Shown here piece after piece: positions 1-32,400 of a DNA stretch of 64,000 bases (its first letter is position 1; the number at the start of each line of letters is the position of its first letter). The stretch covers positions 36,037,627 to 36,101,626 of the forward strand of contig OX457042.1 of NCBI GenBank assembly GCA_949752735.1, in the 5' to 3' direction. This stretch comes from Lumbricus terrestris (taxonomy: Eukaryota > Annelida > Clitellata > Crassiclitellata > Lumbricidae). The translations under genes were made by a program, and so were the position numbers. The notes below the pieces were generated by a model. That model had not been told where the DNA came from. It made no database searches and saw only the letters and a list, made by a program, of their open reading frames with translations.

Positions 1-1
1 G

Positions 2-20128
<20,127 letters not shown>

Positions 20129-20238
20129 TTATTTAGCGATTATGTTGCACGGAGAAAACTCCTATAAAGTGACTTATTTCGTACTTTGTTCTGAGTTGAT
20201 CAAATAATTAGACGTTTAATGTCCTGTATGACAAAATT

Positions 20239-20244
20239 AATAAA
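20239..20244 (+). terminator. Candidate polyadenylation signal of DMGDH
   Basis: AATAAA lies 111 bases after the DMGDH stop codon in an AT-rich stretch. It is the first canonical hexamer on the sense strand after the stop. No cleavage site can be proved from sequence. Confidence 0.5.
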
Positions 20245-20402
20245 CCCATGTAGCCAGTTAGTCTTCTTTGATTGCATTTCGTTTCAGACTAGGCCTAGCC
20301 TACTCATAATCAGCATCTAGTAACCTATTATATATATATAATGTGTTTGACATATTATATAACACATTAGGCTATATAATATGTTATAATACATAATATG
20401 CT

Positions 20403-20820
20403 ATGTATTGTAACATTTATAATATGCGTGAGGTCTTGCACTGGCTTCCTTTCCCGCAGCGCATCTCATTTAGGATTGCATCTTTGGTGTGGCGATGCTT
20501 ATCAGGCTGGGCATCCTCTCATCTGTGTGAGCTTTGCCTCCCTCTTTCCACTTGCATAGGCCGCCGCGCACTGCGCTCTTCTGTCCATGGTGACTTAAAT
20601 CACTTACTGGTTCCTTTCACTCGCTCTGCAACAATGAAGAGTGTTCATTCTCTGTTGTTGGTCCAACAACCTGGAATGGACTTACATGTACGTTGACTAT
20701 GCGACACCTCCCAAGCTGTTCTCAATTTCACAAACTGTTGAAGACTGGTTTTTTCGCTTGATTTCGGTCGGGAGCGCCTCTGAGTAGGTACCTTGAAGGG
20801 GCGCTATATAAATTACGATA
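20403..20820 (+). mobile_element. LINE (CR1/L2-type) 3' fragment
   Basis: Encodes a decayed reverse-transcriptase C-terminus (VLHWLPFPQRISFRIASLVW, VPFTRSATM). It ends in the tail AGCGCCTCTGAGTAGGTACCTTGAAGGGGCGCTATATAAATT shared by other fragments here. Confidence 0.8.
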
Positions 20821-20966
20821 TATATATATATTCATGGAACACATACCTACATCGTTGTCACTCGTTAGGCCTACCATAATCACAGAAGACTTCGGATATG
20901 ATGGCCTGGCTATCTGCTTAGGTCCACGTCACCTAGCTGCTCTCTTTGCAATCTCGAGCTTTATAG

Positions 20967-22281
20967 CAGGGGTTCTCAACCGGTGTGTCGCGACACACTG
21001 GTGTGTCGCGACTTGACCGGCGGTGTGTCGCGTAAAAGTGGTGTGTCGCTGGTGTGTCGCGAAGAATTGGTGTGTCGCGAATTAATAATAATGATTATAA
21101 AAATTATTTTCGTTTATTTTCCAAACTGACACAACGCAGTAGGTCTATGATTGCATGAAAATAATCCTAAATAACATCAGTCTACTAAATTCTCACAGCA
21201 CACGTCCGTTGTTCTTGCATTATACACTGACTTACTTTACCTATAGGTAATTTAGAAGTTTAGTGGATGACTGCAATGAGAATTTTTTGCGCTCTATTTA
21301 TCTATCTATTTTACCGCGGTCAGGGGTAGTTATGACGTTTATGTTCAACGGATATGACATAGGGCCTATGTAGGCCTAAACACGTTTGCGATCGCGCCTG
21401 TTAGAACACTTTTACTCGTTAACCAACTTAACCTAGGCTAAGTCAGCAATCGAAATGGAAAAATTTATGGGTAATAAAACGTAAATTTAGCGATCCTCTT
21501 CAGATGCTGATAACAAGAAGACAAGGTGGATGTTGAACCCATTCCTCAGAGAAAACATCAATGGAGAAGAATTGAACAACAATGAACAGGAAACATCTGT
21601 TGAGCTGCAATGTGATTCCAGAATGAAGGACATGTATAAGCAATTATCAAGAACTCAGTTCTGGGCAAAATCGTACAAGGAAGAACATTACAAATCAATT
21701 GCAAGCAAAGCTGGTTTCCTTTCATAGCTCCTACTTATCTGAACAGGGCTTTTCTCAGATGATCAACATAAAGAACAAGAATCGGAACAAACTTGTCGGA
21801 GGTGCTCTCTCAGCCTGCTTACGAGTTGCACTTACAAAAACTGTGGAACCGCGTTTTAATATGATCCAAAGAAAAATTCAAGAACAAAGATCCCATTAAC
21901 TGTTAGGACTACAAGATCCTAGTAAATAGTTGACTAAATTGACGTCGAGTTGTAGAAACGACTAAGCTTATAGATTGGGATAAGAAGAATAATTTAGAAT
22001 TTTAGAATCATAAAAATTGGAAAGAATAATTTAGAATTTTAGAATCATAAAAATTGGAAAGAAATCAAATATAATTATTTCCATTTTTAAAAAATGTCAG
22101 CAGTTTAGCATTTTAGAAGGATAAATAAGTTTGAGAGCAAATTTGAAATAAATAGACATGTTTAACTTTGACACTGTTTTTATATTTTTACGACATTTAC
22201 ATATGAGGATTGAATGGTGTGTCGCCAAATTTGATAGCAAGTTTAAGTGTGTCGCGGGACGAAAAAGGTTGAGAACCCCTG
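20967..22281. mobile_element. Charlie/ZBED-like hAT transposon, internally deleted
   Basis: Ends CAGGGGTTCTCAACC and GGTTGAGAACCCCTG, the typical hAT-Charlie termini, flanked by a perfect 8-bp duplication CTTTATAG (20959-20966 and 22282-22289). The left subterminal region has about six or seven copies of GTGTGTCGCG within 100 bp, and the right end has two. Such arrays are often transposase-binding sites. A 37-bp segment is duplicated around 22010-22070. Total 1315 bp, too short for an intact transposase. Confidence 0.92.
21530..21899 (+). pseudogene. hAT transposase C-terminal remnant with frameshift
   Basis: Two overlapping frames (to 21727, then from 21699) together resemble the C-terminal dimerisation region of ZBED/Charlie transposases: QFWAKSYKEEHY, SYLSEQGFSQMINIKNKNRN, LRVALTKTVEPRFNMI. 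A frameshift between them and the absence of the catalytic domain mark it as dead. Confidence 0.82.
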
Positions 22282-22380
22282 CTTTATAGGCTACCGAATT
22301 ATATTATAATGCGTGGCGTTTTCGAAGTTAAAACGATACTGGTACCGTAAGTTGAATCAGGGTCGAATACTAGGCCTATA

Positions 22381-23110
22381 GACATAAAAACGAACATTAT
22401 GCTGTATATAAAGACATAGACTGCCCAAAGCTAGAAACCTAAACCTAGGTAAATATAAATATATTCGCAGACGCAGACTGACTGACGGCAGACCGTGGCT
22501 CTCCGCAGGTGGAAACATGGAAAGGCAAGAGCAGGAACTGGACAAAGATAGTCTATGTGTGGGAAAACCGGATGTCATATGACTGTGGAAGGCAAGAGCG
22601 GAGACAGGGCAGGGCTTAACCTACAGAATGGAAAACCGGATGTCAAATGTAGGCTACATAAAAGGCAAGAACGAATGTCAAGCAGAGAGAGGTGGAAAAC
22701 GGATGAGAAATGCGCATAAATGGGCATAGCCTACAACAGATAACCATATAGGCCTATAAGGAGAGAAATAGGATAGAAAGGGGCTGGGACAGGAGACTGG
22801 ACGAAATGAATAAAAAAAGGGGGTGAAATCTGGAGTCGGGATTCACTCTCGGAAGGCGTTAGGGACGAGGAGACGAGACGTCAACAACCTACAGAGGAAT
22901 CCGCTCTCGAAGAAGGGATCGACTGGAAGGACAGACCAAGACGACTGCAAGAAGTCAGAGAGTTAGGCCTAGGTCGACAGTCCGAGAGTGTACGAAGTAA
23001 ATATTGTGTCGATTATATAATTATATTGTAAATAAAACATTATAAGATACGTCAATAAAAATAATACGAGAAAAGAAGCTACTGTGTTGTTCTACTCGTT
23101 TGGTCGTCAC
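22381..23110 (+). repeat. Unclassified repeat, possibly a solo LTR
   Basis: Purine-rich block with repeated GGAAAACCGGATGTCA and GGCAAGAGC motifs. It ends with AATAAA and a compact stretch through CACGAACTACA. The layout resembles the R/U5 end of an LTR, but I could not fix a start or a target duplication. Confidence 0.3.
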
Positions 23111-23456
23111 GAACTACACCATTGCCTTCTATATGTCAATATCTAGATGGCAATGACTACACGCTTACAATAGGCCTACCCGAAGAGAACAGTACTGATT
23201 CTAGCACTTGCCACCAAGACAAGTTTTTGATTATCCTAGGTGATTGGCGATGAGTTGCTCAGCAGCACGTCATTCATCTTTAAAAACATTCCAGCTGCCA
23301 TAATTTCATTTGTCTTTTTCTTTTTTTACTTGTGGTTTATGATGGATATAAACCAGATTGCGATTTGGCATTGGCAACAGTACTGCTACAATGAAGAATA
23401 TGCTATAAGCTTACTTATTTACTTACTCTGCACGGATCGTTGCTGCATATACGTCG

Positions 23457-26400
23457 ATGGCTCCAGCTGAGCTGCGGAGCAAAGATTTCCGTGGTAAAAT
23501 GGCGGAGGCTTCAAATAAAAAATATAGTTCTTTTCTATTCACGAAGGAGAATGGATCGCCGATTAAGTTTCGGTTGCCTCCGGGTCCAGAGAAGGTAAAA
23601 TTGCGCCCTCTTATTGAAGTATGTTTTTTGTAATATTGACGCGTTTCATAGCGGATACATTATTGTAAATTATCTGGCGCCTTGTTTTCTGTTAGTGCGT
23701 AGCGGTCCGAACCCCAATACTAGAAAGAATTTCGGCAGGTGTCACGTGATATTCTATCCCCCCATAAACCATTCTATCCCCTTTATTGAAAAATGGGCAT
23801 TCATTTATGGTATATAGATAATACGCTCTGGTTTGAATGATGTTGCAGGTTACGGCTCCTCGCACGTAGTCCAATTGATATTTTGGCGCAGTGCTCAGCT
23901 GTGCTTTAAAGACCAGAAAGAGGTCCCTTATAATTTATGCACACTACAATAGGAAGCCAGTACAGGATTTCAGGCATGTGTAGAGATATATTCAAAGCAA
24001 GGGAGTCAAGATATGAACCTAACTGAAGCATTTAAGACTGATTGGAGGCAAATGACGCTGTATCCGAAGACCCGTAAGAAGTGAGTTGCAGTAGTCTATG
24101 CAGGAAAGTCATATGCATGAATAGTTGTTTGTAAGTGCACTTGTTATAGCGCCCCTTCAAGCTCTCTCTACTCAGAGGCGCTCCCGAATGCAGAGCGGAC
24201 ACTGCATTGGAGTTTCACGCCGAAGCGCTGAGCAATTGTGAGTGAAGGACTTGCTTACGCGGCGAGGTGGATTCGAACCTTCCGGCTTCAAGGCAACGAC
24301 GCCACCACTACACCACTGCGCCTCACAATAATGGTAGTAAAGTAAAGACAGCAGTAGAAGGAAGCAGAGGCAAGTCAGGCTAGATATGTGCTCCATGAAC
24401 GATATTGAGGTAGGAGTCAGATGTGTTCCCATTTCCCAAACACTATAAGAGTATGTGCATTGTGCAAGCAAAACAATTCTCAGTCAGTAATTGAAAGTCG
24501 GGTTTAGCAGGCTTCTGGGTATGAAAGGTGGAAGTACAATACCCTCAGTTGAAAATTGTGGTAATGGTATTCATCATAGCCCAAAAATTATGCCTATGCA
24601 ACAAGGGAGGAAATATAGTAACAGTTGCATTCATTGAAAAGAGTCTGTGTGTTGGTCAGCAGAAGATGAAGAAATAAGTTTGAAGGAAAGATGACCAGAT
24701 AAACTGAGATAATGCACAAATTGCATTAATCAATGTTCATGCAATTTATTGCACTTGCATGGTATTAAAATTATTCAAGATTTATATATAGAAATGCTTG
24801 TCGCTATTTCAATTATTTCAGGCGGGTGGTGGCCAGCTAACAGGAAAAGAAACTCCAAATTCAATCAAGTAAGAGCACTTGTTAAAATTGCTTTCAAATG
24901 AATATTATGGAACTGCTTTTGATAATTCCAGGCAAGAGCAAATTTACTTGCTTAAGTTACATCCTGTTACCATGACTACAAATTTCATTTCTTGAACACT
25001 GCATTGTAGTACTTGCTAAATAGATTTACATTACGCATACATGTCCTGATTTGCAGACTGTATAGTAAGGCATATCCTTTGACAACGTCGTATTTACAGA
25101 GCTTTTTCTGTACAGTGGCGTAGACAAGGGGGTTTCGGGGGTTAAACGGGCCCCCTCCCATTGGCCTAGGGAAAAAGTTTTTTTAAAGGTTATTTATCCA
25201 CTCAAATAAGAAAAAAACAAAACAATTGCTTGTAGTAACAATTGTTTTTCTTACTTTATTCCCTTTGTTACTTTATTCCCTTTTTATTTACTGTAATACT
25301 GTTGGGTTGGTGTCAGAAAGAGCATCCGGCCAGGCCATAAAACCTACAAAACCCCTCCATCATAAATTCCTGGCTATGCCACTGTTTCTATAAATTATGT
25401 TCTGTGAGGCTATAGGGTTCCATGGGGAGGAGGAAATTCTGTGGTGTTAATTGTGTTGCATTATGAATCGAACTCTGGGAACATTTTTATTTTAAAATAA
25501 TTTCTAACTATAATTTTGTATGGACTAAATAGGTTTATTTCATCAATCGCTGTTTAAAAGCGTTATCAAAATAATGTTTTGTTTAGGTCAGGTTCCCATG
25601 AAAATTTTTCAGATCAATAGGGTTCTGAACATGCCAAAAGAGATTAAGGAGCACTGTTTTTATGAATCAACACTTCATCTCTATAATTGAAACCTTGGAC
25701 TAAACTGTCTGTTTGATGCATGCATGTGTTTAGTCTGATAACACCGACATGCGTTGCTAAGAGTGCTAACCTCGTGTGTTCTGATTACATCTACGACTGC
25801 ATCAAGGGAAACAAGCTGCTCGACATTGACAAATACAGGTAGATTTGATCGACAGTATACATGTGTTAAATGAGTCTGCTTTCTTCTGGGTGGCGTTATT
25901 GCACTAGTAACAGTTTTAATAGCTTTGTCTTGCTGTCAGTCTGTATGTATGCTTGTTTGTATGTACATATATTTCTATGTATGTTCATTTATTTGTCTAT
26001 CCGTATGTCTGTCCAGAAGTGATTCATGGGATTGAGGAATATTCTTCTGGTCAGCCCAGACCAATGAAGCACAAATTCAGTCCAAGAATGCGACAACCTT
26101 AACCTTTCCCTGTACAAATGACATGGCTAGAATTGTTATTGGCGTATGCATGAGCACTTGTTATTGCACCCCTTCGAGAAATCTACTCAGAGGCACTCTT
26201 GAGTACAGCGCGGACACTGATTCGGAGTTTCCCGTCAAAGCACATGACCATTTGCAAGTGAAGGACTTGCTCAGGGTCCCAACGCGGTGGCTTGATATGG
26301 ATTCGAATCCGCAGCCTTCCGGCTCCAAGGCACCGAACATAGCTCTACACCACCGCACACCACATGTACTTTCATGTCACATGCATTACTGTTCAGAGCC

Positions 26401-29400
26401 AAAGTGCAAACAGATGCTTTGCAAACCTAGGATTCGATACACTGGTGGTTAATAGCACTTGTCCTTATAAATTATTCTATGTTGTTTGTTCAGATGAGTT
26501 TGACAATCGGTATATGAGTCTTGCTGTCTTTCTGATATTGACCTTAGAAGACCTCTTTCAACTTGTGTTGGTCTGTCTCTCTTTCTCATCTTAAGTGCCT
26601 TTCCAAATTTACAGGATATACGTGGATACGTGAATAGCCATTGTCATACAGTGACTTGATGTCATTCATGTGGTGATTTTAAAATTCAAACAGATTTATG
26701 CATGCTAACTATTGTCTGTTTTTTCAGTGTTCAAATTTTTTCGTTTTATTGTTCGTTTGATTGGTCGTGTTTATTTGTTAGTGTTTATTTGTTAGTGTTT
26801 ATTTGTTAGTGTTTATTTGTTAGTGTTTATTTGTTAGTGTTTCGGTTGGAAGTCAGTTCATCAATCAACCAGATCAGAATCAGAACAGTTTGACAATGCA
26901 GAGTAGATCGAGATCTGGGTGAGTGTGGACGAGAAATTGTGGAATGTGGTATGTACTGATAGTACAGTGATATGCAGATGCATTTGCCATTATTGCAGAA
27001 TCCATTGTTCAATGTTCATTTAGCAAAACAATCTTGTTTACATGCGTATTAAATACACAATCAGGGTTTCTGATGTGGTTATTATTGGGCACTTGTGGTA
27101 TGATATTTCCTGGGCACTTGTGGTATGATATTTCCAGACTATATGCCACTTATACTATTATTTTTGTATGCAGACTTATAAAGCACAAGTTAATGGAAAT
27201 AAGTTCAACCGTTGAATGCACTGTGTCATGGAACGATGACACTAAAAAGGTTTTAATTCAATTCATGTATATTTGTATACATTGCATTGGCTTATATGAC
27301 GCATGAAGCTTGCCTAAAAATTGACTTGCAATCCAGAATTTTCAGTGGTTATGAGCAATTAATTTAGCGTTCGAGTAAATAGATCTATTGTACAATGTTC
27401 AAGAAATATGTTATCTTATTTGTTTTAAATGTACTCTGTTCTTTATTTAGTTCTGCAAAACTTTTAAAATACTAATCGATGTGATACAAGTACTGCAAAT
27501 GTATCTAAATCATGAAGAACAGAATAAGAGAAAATAAATTAGCTGGTCAACTTTTTTGTCATTTGAAAAAAATGGGATGTTAATTTTGCATTCTGATGCT
27601 TTTTATTTTTTTACGTAATTTTTCACGTTGAAGCCGAAACACGTTTTACAAGTCGGAGGACATCAACATCATTCGATTCCTACTTGAAGAGGAACGTCTA
27701 AAATGTGTGACTGGTGTAAGAATGTGGAAACTGATGGAAAGTCTTAAGGTAAAATTGACCATTTATTTCCAGTGTTGTTTCTGCTACTTTAACTCTTGAG
27801 AGAGCAGCATTGAATTCACCATGTACATTTCTACATGCTGCATATCTATGTCTTTACCTATTGAAAATAATTTATTTTGTGAAAATGTTGCTATTTAACA
27901 TTAACTGAGTTCTGTTGTGAAATAATATATATATATATAATTATATATATATATTTAAGTTTATTTACATGTGCAATTGTGTATGTGTGTCTGTCATGTA
28001 AACACATGTTTAAGGTGTGTAATAATAATGATATACTTCCGATGAAAATACTTAATGGAATTATGCTTGTAGCATATTTAAAATTAAGGCAACTTAAAAT
28101 TGAACTTATTACGTTAATTTATACTTAAATTAAGTTAAGTATAAATTAAGTTCTTTCTAAGTTCGCTTAAGTTCTTATACATGTAGGCCTACATAAAATC
28201 TTGTGAGTTAAATATACTCTTTATATGAAACTCTGGAGTAAACAATATTTATGTACTCTCTGTATTAAGTGTAAGGTGCTTCGTGCTGACAAAGCATTAC
28301 TTTGGAGGCACTGGTCAATTATTCATGAACTTAGACATGCTTATGTTTTCAATTTGATTTGGGGAACTTGACCCCAAACACTGTTTGAAAAGGCTAGCAC
28401 TCATAATACTTGGCTACTTATGATATTTTGTATTATTTGTATATGTGCCTCGGGGTTTAGCATATATTCCGCTTACGAATCTGAACTCGAATATTGTGAA
28501 TTAAAGATTAAATATAAGTTTGTTTTTATGACTCACAGTCTTAACAATGGATTCATTGTTTGATATGATGTGTGTGGGGTCTAAATATTTCAGATTGTGA
28601 ATCACTCCTGGCAGTCAACAAAGGATCATTTTCTGAAGATCATTCTGCCAAATATAAGGCAGTACAGTTTGACACCTGAGGAAGTGGCAAAATTTCAAAA
28701 GATTGGCAAACCAGTCAAAGGTGAGACAGGTTTTGAAAGCAGACAGTGAATATATACATATCATGTTCAGATTACAGTATAGCGCAAGTGGCATATCCTG
28801 TTCATATTACATCAATTGTTCATTGAAGCATAATTGTGAAACTAGTCTTTTTGCAGCTTTTCCTGTGACTATCTTGAGCAATTTGTGGTATTCTTTCATT
28901 CCGAGAATTTATATAAGACCTCTTCGAGATATACCATGTTTTATTATCAACATTTGAAATAAGGTTAATGTAATTTTAACTGTTTTCTACAAGAAAGCTT
29001 AATAAATTGTTTTGCGCCTGTAAAGGTGATTTTGCGAACATACAACAGTGTTGCATTCAATGCTATTGTATCGTTGTCTGGTGATGCAGGACAACCCACT
29101 TCTAACCAGATTTGTGTGTCATTGCCTTGTTTGCATTTTAGCCCAGATTTTAAACTTTGCAGTTGCTATCTTTCTAATGTTCAAAATATAAAAATGGCAT
29201 TGAACGTGTACAAAGTTAATAAACCTAAAAGGTGTGAAATTTGAAGATTTGGTCATGTATTCTTATTCAAGAAACTAAGTGACCCTCTTAGCGTGAAATT
29301 TGAAGATTTGATCAAGAAACTAAGTGACCCTCTTAGTGCAACTTGTTTTCTGGTCTTGCCCTTGAATACCGACGGATGCTTTAATAAACTGATTGATTCT

Positions 29401-32400
29401 ATTTGCTAGGTTCTGATGGCCATAAGCATGCTGCAAAGTTGCCGCTGGAATACGTTGGAACAGGAAGGGACGTCGAGGTGGAAGACGAAGAGACAGAAGT
29501 GGAGGATGCTTCCCAAGACGAAGACGTCGATGACTTTGATCAGACTCTTGTCCAAATGGCCAAGTTGTCTAAAAATGCTGTTACCGACGACAACGAAGGC
29601 ACTGTGGGGAAACGAAAACTTACGGATGATGCTGATTGTGTGGAGGGCGATGATCAGTTGGTGGATAAGCAGGAGAAGAAGAGGGTGAAAGGGTTAAAGG
29701 GACCAAAGAAACATCAAGCTGATGATGGTGATGCGGAGCGACCACCCTCTGCGGGACAGGAAAAAAACCCAGATAGCAATTCACCGACAAAAGCGCCCCA
29801 TTCGGCGGAGACCTCCAATGCTCCGGGAAATGCGGACGTGCAGAAAGTTCAAAACGTTGGAGAGGGTGTGAGACTGAGAACGTCGAAAAGAGTTGGATTG
29901 CGTGAGACGACGAAGACGCAATGTAGCGAAGTGAAGAAGACTTGCACGGCGGAGATTGCGATTGCCGACTCACAGAACGACCGTATCGCGGGTGAGGGCG
30001 AAGAAGAATCGGACTTTCCACGGCAGAAAAGGAGCATCATGATCGACTCATCGTCGGAATTTGAAGCAGACGTCAACTCCGAAGAAGTCTTTCCGCTCGG
30101 TAATTATAGTCAAACCTTGAAATCCAAATTCTCAGCCTATTGATGAGATAATTGAATGGTGATGCCGTAGATGTGCAATTCAGTGAATGCAGTATTTGTG
30201 AACTTTATTCGTTGTACTGCAGCAGTATGCATTTACTTAGCACTTGTTCTATTGACTGAGTTGCAACTGATCTTGCTTCGGGTGGATAATCAATCAATCA
30301 ATCGTAATTTATATAGCGCCCCTTCAAGGTATCTGCTCAGAGGTGCTCCCGGCGCCTTTATAATTTTTTAAATTTATGGTATCACACGTCTGTATGTTTC
30401 AAGTGCAAGTTATTTGTATTAATATTATTTCATATTTTTTTATATAACGGCTTACCGGATGTAAGAAGATGCTTCAGCCCTCACACCAATGATTCGTATG
30501 TTTGTAGGCTATAGTATATCTATGTGACCGACCATGGCAAAAGCAGGGTTTTTGTTGGCAGAAATCAAAATTTTCTTTATTCTCCCACACCTATTAAAAC
30601 TCCTGCTTTTGTGGTTAAATAATTATTTATAGATGTCTTCTTGGTAACTAAAATGTTTTTAAGATATTTTCACACTTGAATTTGATGAAAACGAAATTTG
30701 TGTATAAGAGTCAAAATTTGCATTTTTAAAAATTGTTTCTCGTAAATTAACGTTATCGATAAGTGCCTGGTTTTGTTATAACCGGTCACATATGCATTAT
30801 TAAGGTAATAAGTAACTTTCAGAAGCATGGCACATATACACACGACTGTTTACCTTTGATGGTGCTGTAGAAAATTTTGACTTAACATCTGGATGATTTG
30901 TGTATTATCTAGAAATGTTATATTGCTCCACTAAGGAATCTCTCTTTTTCTCAAAGCTGTATTGTCAGTACCAGGATAATTGCTTTTTTAATTATATGGA
31001 TTTTGATTATTATTAACTTGAAGTGTAAGTTTAGTTAATTTCATGTGTTTTTTGACATTTTCGTAGTGTACAGTGGAAGACGCTATGGTCAGAAAGACAG
31101 AGATGCGGTGAGTTAACACTTGTGGCATTGATTTTTAATTTTGATTAAATTTTTAATAAATACAATAATTGTTAGAGCTCTGCCTTTTGTATAACCGCAA
31201 AGCCAGGTAAACTGATTTCCAAATGGTTTGAAGCATGCACGGGAACAAAGAGATAAATTGCGATTTAGAGGATAACTATGGTAGGTTAATTCGTTAATTG
31301 TCATTCATAAGCCTTCAGATTACATGCTCTTTCCAAGTCAATTGCTTTGACGTTTTTGACACTTTAATGACGTAGTGTTTGCTAAAAGTGACTGGTAAGC
31401 CAATGCAGCTCATTGTTAAAATATTAGGATAATATCTTTTGTAGCAGACAATGCCTGTTAGGAAAAGTTGTTCATCAGAGACTACGAGCAAAAGAAATAC
31501 CTCACCCCAGCCTTGTACCTCCAAGCAGATCCCTCAAGAAGTCGGTCAGAAGCCAAAGAAATCAACTGGTATATATATATTAGCTTCCTCAACTCTATGG
31601 CAATGGTACAAACTATAGAGCTAATGTATTTTTCTGAAACACAATTATTTGCTACTTACTTATCAAGCGACTATTTTGCATCTAAGGTAAATGATGATGG
31701 AAAGTTGAAGATGGCGACGAAAGTAACTGTCTTTCTTGCAATAAACAGTTCGCCTACCATGTTGAAAAACATTGCTGCCGTATTCTTCGCACATGGGGAC
31801 TCGTGGAGTGATCGAAAAAGTTTTTCTAGAAAAAAGTTTTAACTGATGCAGTGACTACATTTTAACAGATTTTCACACTCTACTTTGTCAGATACCAGAT
31901 TATTTGAACTTATCGATTAATTGAAGTTAAATTTGATAGATTAGTCAATTACTGGTAATTTTAAAAGCATCGTTACAAGTCATACATACCTAACCTAACT
32001 GTGCTGCTTCCTATCTGTTGCCTACTTCAAGTCGAAACACTAGTCACCAAAACCAGTTAACTGCCTGACGAGTGTTTGACTTAGTTATGTAGGATGCAAT
32101 GTCATGTTATTGCGTTGGTTTCTTGTGTTATATGTCAAACGTTGTTGTCTTAATGTAGAACAAGTTGGTGGATCACTCAGAAACTTTGTGATGACCGACT
32201 CGCTTCGAGAAAACACTCCAGGTGCCGTAACTGTTGATATGTCTTTAAGATAATATGAAATATACATGAAATAAAATATATCTTAAATTAATCATTTATG
32301 TATTAGACAAATATGCCTCCGCAGACAAGAAGCAGGGGCATGCTAGACATTGCCAGCTCACACTATCCTCAACAGTCTTAAGTTGGCGTGTTAAGAAGGT

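Noticed and set aside
23240..23470. 76-codon hydrophobic frame before RAP1
   Set aside because: Overlaps the RAP1 start in another frame; no signal of selection or homology.
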